Source: an uncultured Comamonadaceae bacterium
GTDB lineage: Bacteria > Pseudomonadota > Gammaproteobacteria > Burkholderiales > Burkholderiaceae_C
DNA: 10,438 nt
NCBI GenBank assembly: GCA_937893415.1
Contig: CALBWZ010000282.1
Span: 1 to 10,438, forward strand
Reading direction: 5' to 3'
The notes under the pieces are model-generated. The model worked only from the letters and a program-made list of their open reading frames with translations, was not told the origin of the DNA and searched no databases. Both the position numbers and the translations under genes were made by a program. Each line of letters begins with the position of its first letter. Position 1 is the first letter of the stretch. Shown here in pieces: positions 6,656-10,438 of the stretch.

Positions 6656-8998
6656 ATGCTTATGCGCCTTCGCCCTCTCTTTGCTGCCACGTTTCCCGCC
6701 TGCGTTCTGACGTGTGCGCTGGCCATTCTTGGCGTGACAGTCTCGATAGGCGCTACCAGCGCGCAGGCTCAAACCACGGCGGGCTACAACGCTTTGGCCG
6801 ACTTGGGCATGGCCAATACACAAGACCAGTTGGGTGCGATAGCCGCACTGCCCAAGCGCATTGGCGAATCTTCAGGCACCACAACCAGCACGCAAACCAA
6901 CGCACAGTTACTGGCGTATGCACCACATGGCGTGTCGCCAGGAAAGACCATTTGGCTGGGCCTGCGCATTGCCCATGCCCCGAACTGGCACACCTACTGG
7001 AAAAACTCTGGCGACTCTGGCCTGCCCACCACACTGAGCTGGCAACTGCCTGCGGGCTGGCAACTCGGCGAGCTGGCTTGGCCTACGCCTAAAAAGTTTC
7101 CTCTAGGCCCCCTCGCCAACTATGGTTTTGACGGTACCGTGTTGCTGACCACGCCTGTTGTGCTGCCCGCCCAACTTGACACACCACCGGGCTCAAGCTT
7201 TGAAGTTGCCTTGCAAGCCGACTGGCTGGCTTGCAAAACCGAGTGCATCCCAGAAGACGCCACACTCGCACTCACGCTGCCTAGCAATGCACAGCTCACG
7301 GTGCACGCCCCGCTGTTTGACGACGCTTTTGCGCGGGTGCCCAAGCCTATAAGGGCACAAGCCGTCGTGACACCAACTGGCGACAGCACCACGTGGCGCG
7401 TGGCAGGTTTACCCGCCCAATGGGTGGGGCAACCTGTGGAGTTGTTCCCAGAAACCACAGGTCTCGTTGCACCCGGCGCGCCTTGGGCACAAGCCTGGGA
7501 CACCCGTTCGGACCAAGCTGTGTGGACAGCACAAGTGCCGCAGCATGCGTTTAGGTCAGATTCACCTACACACATCGACACGGTTTTAGCGCTGGCTCAG
7601 CAAGACAAAGGCCTGCCCAGTGCGGCTGGTGTTCGCATACAAGTTGCGTTAGAGGGGGAATGGCCAGCTGTGAAAGCGCTCACAACCGTTAGCCCTGCTT
7701 TGCAGACGGCGCTTGACGCGGCGCAGTCTCAAGCCACAAACACCACAAGCAGCGCGCCTGTCTCAACAGCCACACTGCTGTTAACGCTTGGCGCGGCCTT
7801 GCTGGGTGGCTTGTTGCTCAACCTCATGCCATGCGTGTTTCCCGTGTTGGCGCTGAAGGTGTTGGCATTTGCACAACCCACCCAGCACACACGAGGCGGT
7901 TTGAGCAGCCACCAACGTGCGGGCTTGGCCTACACCGCCGGCGTGGTGGTGTCGTTTGTGGCTTTAGGCGGTGTGTTGTTGACGCTGCGCGCGGCAGGCG
8001 AGGCACTTGGTTGGGGCTTTCAATTGCAAAACCCAATGGTTGTGAGCGCCTTGGCCGTGTTGTTTACGCTGATTGCGCTCAACTTGTTAGGCGTGTTTGA
8101 GTTCGGTGCCATGCTCCCGCAAGGCCTGCTCAATGCGCGTGCGAAAAGCCCCAGGACAGATGCTTTTTTGTCTGGTGTGTTGGCCACTGCAGTGGCGTCG
8201 CCCTGCACCGCGCCATTTATGGGCGCGTCGCTTGGCTTGGCCATTGTGTGGCCCACCGCGCAAGCCTTGGCCGTTTTTGCGGCGCTGGGCTTGGGCATGG
8301 CCGCGCCTTATTTGTTGGCCAGTTGGGTGCCCAGCGTCGCCAACTTGCTGCCAAAGCCTGGGGCATGGATGGCCACGTTTAAAACCTTAATGGCCTTCCC
8401 CATGCTGGCCACAGTCGTGTGGCTGATGTGGGTGGTGGGACAGCAAACCAGCATGAACGGCGCTGCCGCCTTAATGCTGTTGTTGGTCATGCTGGCATTT
8501 GCTGTATGGGCGTGGCAGCAAGGTCACAGCGCCCGCACAAGTCGGACATGGCGGATGGTGGGTGCCGCCTTGTTGGCCACCAGCGCATGGAGCTTATGGG
8601 GCCCCATGACGCAAACGTCTTCTGCAACGACAGGCAACAGTTCAAACACCGCGTCAAGCACCGCCCTGTGGCAAACATGGACGCCCACAGCGGTGCAGGA
8701 GCGCTTAGACAATGGGCAAACCGTGTTTGTTGACTTCACAGCCGCATGGTGTGTGACCTGCCAAGTCAACGAGCTCACCACGCTTGCAAGCGAGCCCGTG
8801 CTGGCCGCTTTTAAAACCAACAACATTGCGCTGTTTAAAGCCGACTGGACCAAACGTGACCCAGCCATCACGCAAGCACTCAACGACTTACAACGCAGCG
8901 GTGTGCCCACCTATGCGGTGTACAGCCCAGGGCGCGCCCCCCAGGTGCTGACAGAAATACTCAGCCATGCAGTTGTGATTGCAGCGGTCACCCAGTAA
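6656..8998 (+). CDS. ScsB/DsbD-type transmembrane thiol-disulfide reductase
   Basis: The product (780 residues) carries electrons across the inner membrane to periplasmic thiols. Residues 1-38 form a signal peptide ending AQA-Q. A large periplasmic region to about 375 follows, with a Cys-x3-Cys pair (Cys193, Cys197), similar to the DsbC-corrector-type (PF11412) N-terminal domain of ScsB. The membrane core of about eight helices carries one cysteine in NLMPCVFPVL (Cys393) and one in ASPCTAPFMG (Cys517), the intramembrane redox pair of the DsbD family. A C-terminal thioredoxin-like domain has WCVTC (Cys699, Cys702). At 780 residues it is well over E. coli DsbD (about 565) because of the longer N-terminal part, favouring ScsB-type. 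I chose ATG 6656, which places the signal peptide at the start; ATG 6662 is equally possible. An upstream TTG frame start at 6560 adds non-signal sequence and is rejected. No scsA, scsC or scsD is visible nearby. Confidence 0.88.
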   Translation: MLMRLRPLFAATFPACVLTCALAILGVTVSIGATSAQAQTTAGYNALADLGMANTQDQLGAIAALPKRIGESSGTTTSTQTNAQLLAYAPHGVSPGKTIWLGLRIAHAPNWHTYWKNSGDSGLPTTLSWQLPAGWQLGELAWPTPKKFPLGPLANYGFDGTVLLTTPVVLPAQLDTPPGSSFEVALQADWLACKTECIPEDATLALTLPSNAQLTVHAPLFDDAFARVPKPIRAQAVVTPTGDSTTWRVAGLPAQWVGQPVELFPETTGLVAPGAPWAQAWDTRSDQAVWTAQVPQHAFRSDSPTHIDTVLALAQQDKGLPSAAGVRIQVALEGEWPAVKALTTVSPALQTALDAAQSQATNTTSSAPVSTATLLLTLGAALLGGLLLNLMPCVFPVLALKVLAFAQPTQHTRGGLSSHQRAGLAYTAGVVVSFVALGGVLLTLRAAGEALGWGFQLQNPMVVSALAVLFTLIALNLLGVFEFGAMLPQGLLNARAKSPRTDAFLSGVLATAVASPCTAPFMGASLGLAIVWPTAQALAVFAALGLGMAAPYLLASWVPSVANLLPKPGAWMATFKTLMAFPMLATVVWLMWVVGQQTSMNGAAALMLLLVMLAFAVWAWQQGHSARTSRTWRMVGAALLATSAWSLWGPMTQTSSATTGNSSNTASSTALWQTWTPTAVQERLDNGQTVFVDFTAAWCVTCQVNELTTLASEPVLAAFKTNNIALFKADWTKRDPAITQALNDLQRSGVPTYAVYSPGRAPQVLTEILSHAVVIAAVTQ

Positions 8999-9290
8999 GC
9001 CTGAACCTTTGAACGTCACCACCTTGTTAAGGATTTCAGCCACCTTAAAACCTGACCGTGACCTTGTTTCTTGTTCTGGCTAGGCTAAATTGGCCTATTT
9101 GGACAGCCCACAGACAGACCCTCAGATCCAGCCTGTTGGTTACAAGGACTCAGCAATTAGGGACAGATTTCAATTGTTTAACCCGTTCACCCAGTTGCGA
9201 CCCACCACACACTGCGGACCGACTCACAACCAAATGAGTTGTCCCGAACCCGCGCTTAAAACGACCGCTACAAACTGCGACAATTAGCCT
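8999..9290. other. 292-base intergenic region upstream of hemE
   Basis: This is the longest non-coding stretch in the window. It holds small repeats only: CCTT-GTT-AAGG (9022-9032), TAGGC/GCCTA arms (9081-9085 and 9093-9097), and CAATT at 9154 and 9171. No strong terminator hairpin with a T-tract follows the upstream gene, and I cannot place a convincing hemE promoter. A TTG-started frame at 9090-9287 resembles nothing I recognise and is probably not a gene. Confidence 0.5.
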
Positions 9291-10382
9291 ATGTTTGCCC
9301 CACTACAAAACGATACATTTATACGCGCTTGTTTGCGCCAGTCCACCACACACACGCCGATCTGGCTGATGCGCCAAGCTGGGCGCTACTTGCCTGAATA
9401 CCGCGAAACGCGAGCCAAAGCGGGCAGTTTCATGGGCTTGGCGACCAACACAGACTACGCCACAGAAGTAACGCTGCAGCCACTGGAGCGTTTTCCGTTA
9501 GATGCAGCCATTTTATTCTCCGACATCCTCACCGTGCCAGACGCCATGGGCCTGGGCCTGAGTTTTGCCATCGGCGAAGGCCCCAAGTTTGAAAGAACTG
9601 TGCGCGATGAAGCGGCGGTTAATGCGCTAGAAGTGCCAGACATGGCCAAGCTGCAATACGTATTTGACGCAGTCACCTCAATCCGCACGGCTTTAAATGG
9701 GCGTGTGCCACTGATTGGCTTTTCTGGCAGCCCGTGGACGCTGGCGTGCTACATGGTGGAAGGCGGCGGCTCTAGTGACTACCGGTTGGTTAAAACGCTG
9801 ATGTACCAGCGCCCTGACCTGATGCACCGGATCTTAGAGATTAATGCCGACGCCGTGGCCCTGTACCTCAATACCCAAATTGAGGCGGGCGCACAAGCTG
9901 CCATGATTTTTGACAGTTGGGGCGGTGTATTGGCCGACGGCGCGTTTCAAACTTTTAGCATGGCCTATACCCGCCGGGTGCTGGACAAGGTGCATACCGA
10001 GTTCAACGGCGTGAGAATTCCCAGGCTGGTGTTCACCAAAGGCGGCGGCATGTGGCTAGACGACATGAAACAACTGCCCTGCGATGTATTGGGCATGGAC
10101 TGGACAGTGAACCTCAGCCAAGCCCGTGCCAAACTGGGTGACAGCCACGCGCTGCAAGGCAACCTGGACCCCAACGCCCTGTTTGCCGCGCCAGAGCAAG
10201 TGGCTCAATTGGGGCGCCATGTGCTGGACAGTTTTGGCAAACCGCACATGGGCGAAGGCACTGGCCCGACCCATATTTTTAACTTGGGCCACGGTATCAA
10301 CCAGTTCACCCCACCCGAAAGCGTCACCGCGCTGGTGGAGGCAGTGCACAGCCACTCCAAACAACTTCGGGCCCAGGCCTAG
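9291..10382 (+). CDS. hemE: Uroporphyrinogen decarboxylase
   Basis: HemE removes the four acetate carboxyl groups of uroporphyrinogen III to give coproporphyrinogen III in cytoplasmic haem biosynthesis, without a cofactor. The 363-residue length is normal. The N-terminal signature [16 protein letters not shown] (residues 23-38) supplies the substrate-binding arginines Arg28 and Arg32. The essential aspartate is Asp78 in ILFSDILT. Tyr154 in [13 protein letters not shown], Ser209 in IFDSWGG and His334 in FNLGHGI match the other known active-site positions (Asp86, Tyr164, Ser219 and His339 in the human enzyme). The ATG at 9291 gives the standard bacterial N-terminus, although no Shine-Dalgarno sequence is visible before it. 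The gene is complete and follows a 292-base gap, so it probably has its own promoter. The 56 bases after it show no start of another gene. Confidence 0.97.
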   Translation: MFAPLQNDTFIRACLRQSTTHTPIWLMRQAGRYLPEYRETRAKAGSFMGLATNTDYATEVTLQPLERFPLDAAILFSDILTVPDAMGLGLSFAIGEGPKFERTVRDEAAVNALEVPDMAKLQYVFDAVTSIRTALNGRVPLIGFSGSPWTLACYMVEGGGSSDYRLVKTLMYQRPDLMHRILEINADAVALYLNTQIEAGAQAAMIFDSWGGVLADGAFQTFSMAYTRRVLDKVHTEFNGVRIPRLVFTKGGGMWLDDMKQLPCDVLGMDWTVNLSQARAKLGDSHALQGNLDPNALFAAPEQVAQLGRHVLDSFGKPHMGEGTGPTHIFNLGHGINQFTPPESVTALVEAVHSHSKQLRAQA

Positions 10383-10438
10383 CACATATTTTACTAAGCA
10401 AGATGACAATTTCCGGATTTTTATACCTACTTGTGCAC

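Noticed and set aside
9090..9287. 65-residue frame upstream of hemE
   Set aside because: It starts with TTG, has no ribosome-binding site, and shows no recognisable domain or hydrophobic pattern.
10383..10438. Possible start of another gene after hemE
   Set aside because: Only 56 bases remain and no start codon with an open frame or ribosome-binding site can be supported.

Overview
The window looks like ordinary chromosomal sequence from a betaproteobacterium, most likely order Burkholderiales and possibly Comamonadaceae-like. This rests on family resemblance of the proteins (SrkA, HemE, ScsB/DsbD-type and creatininase-family proteins), moderately high GC judged by eye, and dense gene packing with short gaps. 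No phylogeny was run. I see no transposase, integrase, phage gene, CRISPR array, tRNA or rRNA.

Layout: (1) Positions 1-1381 hold the 3' part of srkA, a stress-response protein kinase cut by the window edge, followed after 10 bases by an FMN-binding flavin-reductase-like protein. (2) After a 160-base gap with an inverted repeat, 1542-3067 encode two unrelated exporters whose stop and start codons overlap: a LysE/RhtB-family translocator and an EamA-family DMT transporter. (3) Positions 3132-3824 encode a glyoxalase-like (VOC) protein and 3912-4901 a fold-type II PLP enzyme of the threonine/serine dehydratase group. (4) Positions 4964-5644 encode a histidine-phosphatase-family protein whose second catalytic histidine position appears to be serine. 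It converges, with a 2-base gap, on a minus-strand creatininase-family amidohydrolase (5647-6522). (5) Divergent from that gene, 6656-8998 encode a large ScsB/DsbD-type membrane thiol-disulfide reductase. (6) A 292-base gap is followed by hemE (uroporphyrinogen decarboxylase, 9291-10382). The last 56 bases show no gene.

The genes mix housekeeping and envelope or stress functions (haem synthesis, periplasmic thiol reduction, stress kinase) with small-molecule enzymes and transporters. The one loosely coherent group is 1542-4901, two metabolite exporters near an amino-acid dehydratase-like enzyme. That could reflect amino-acid overflow and catabolism, but this is inference only. I did not find a convincing undescribed system. 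The items most worth checking are the atypical PLP-enzyme loops, the altered histidine-phosphatase motif, the paired exporters and the two longer gaps.
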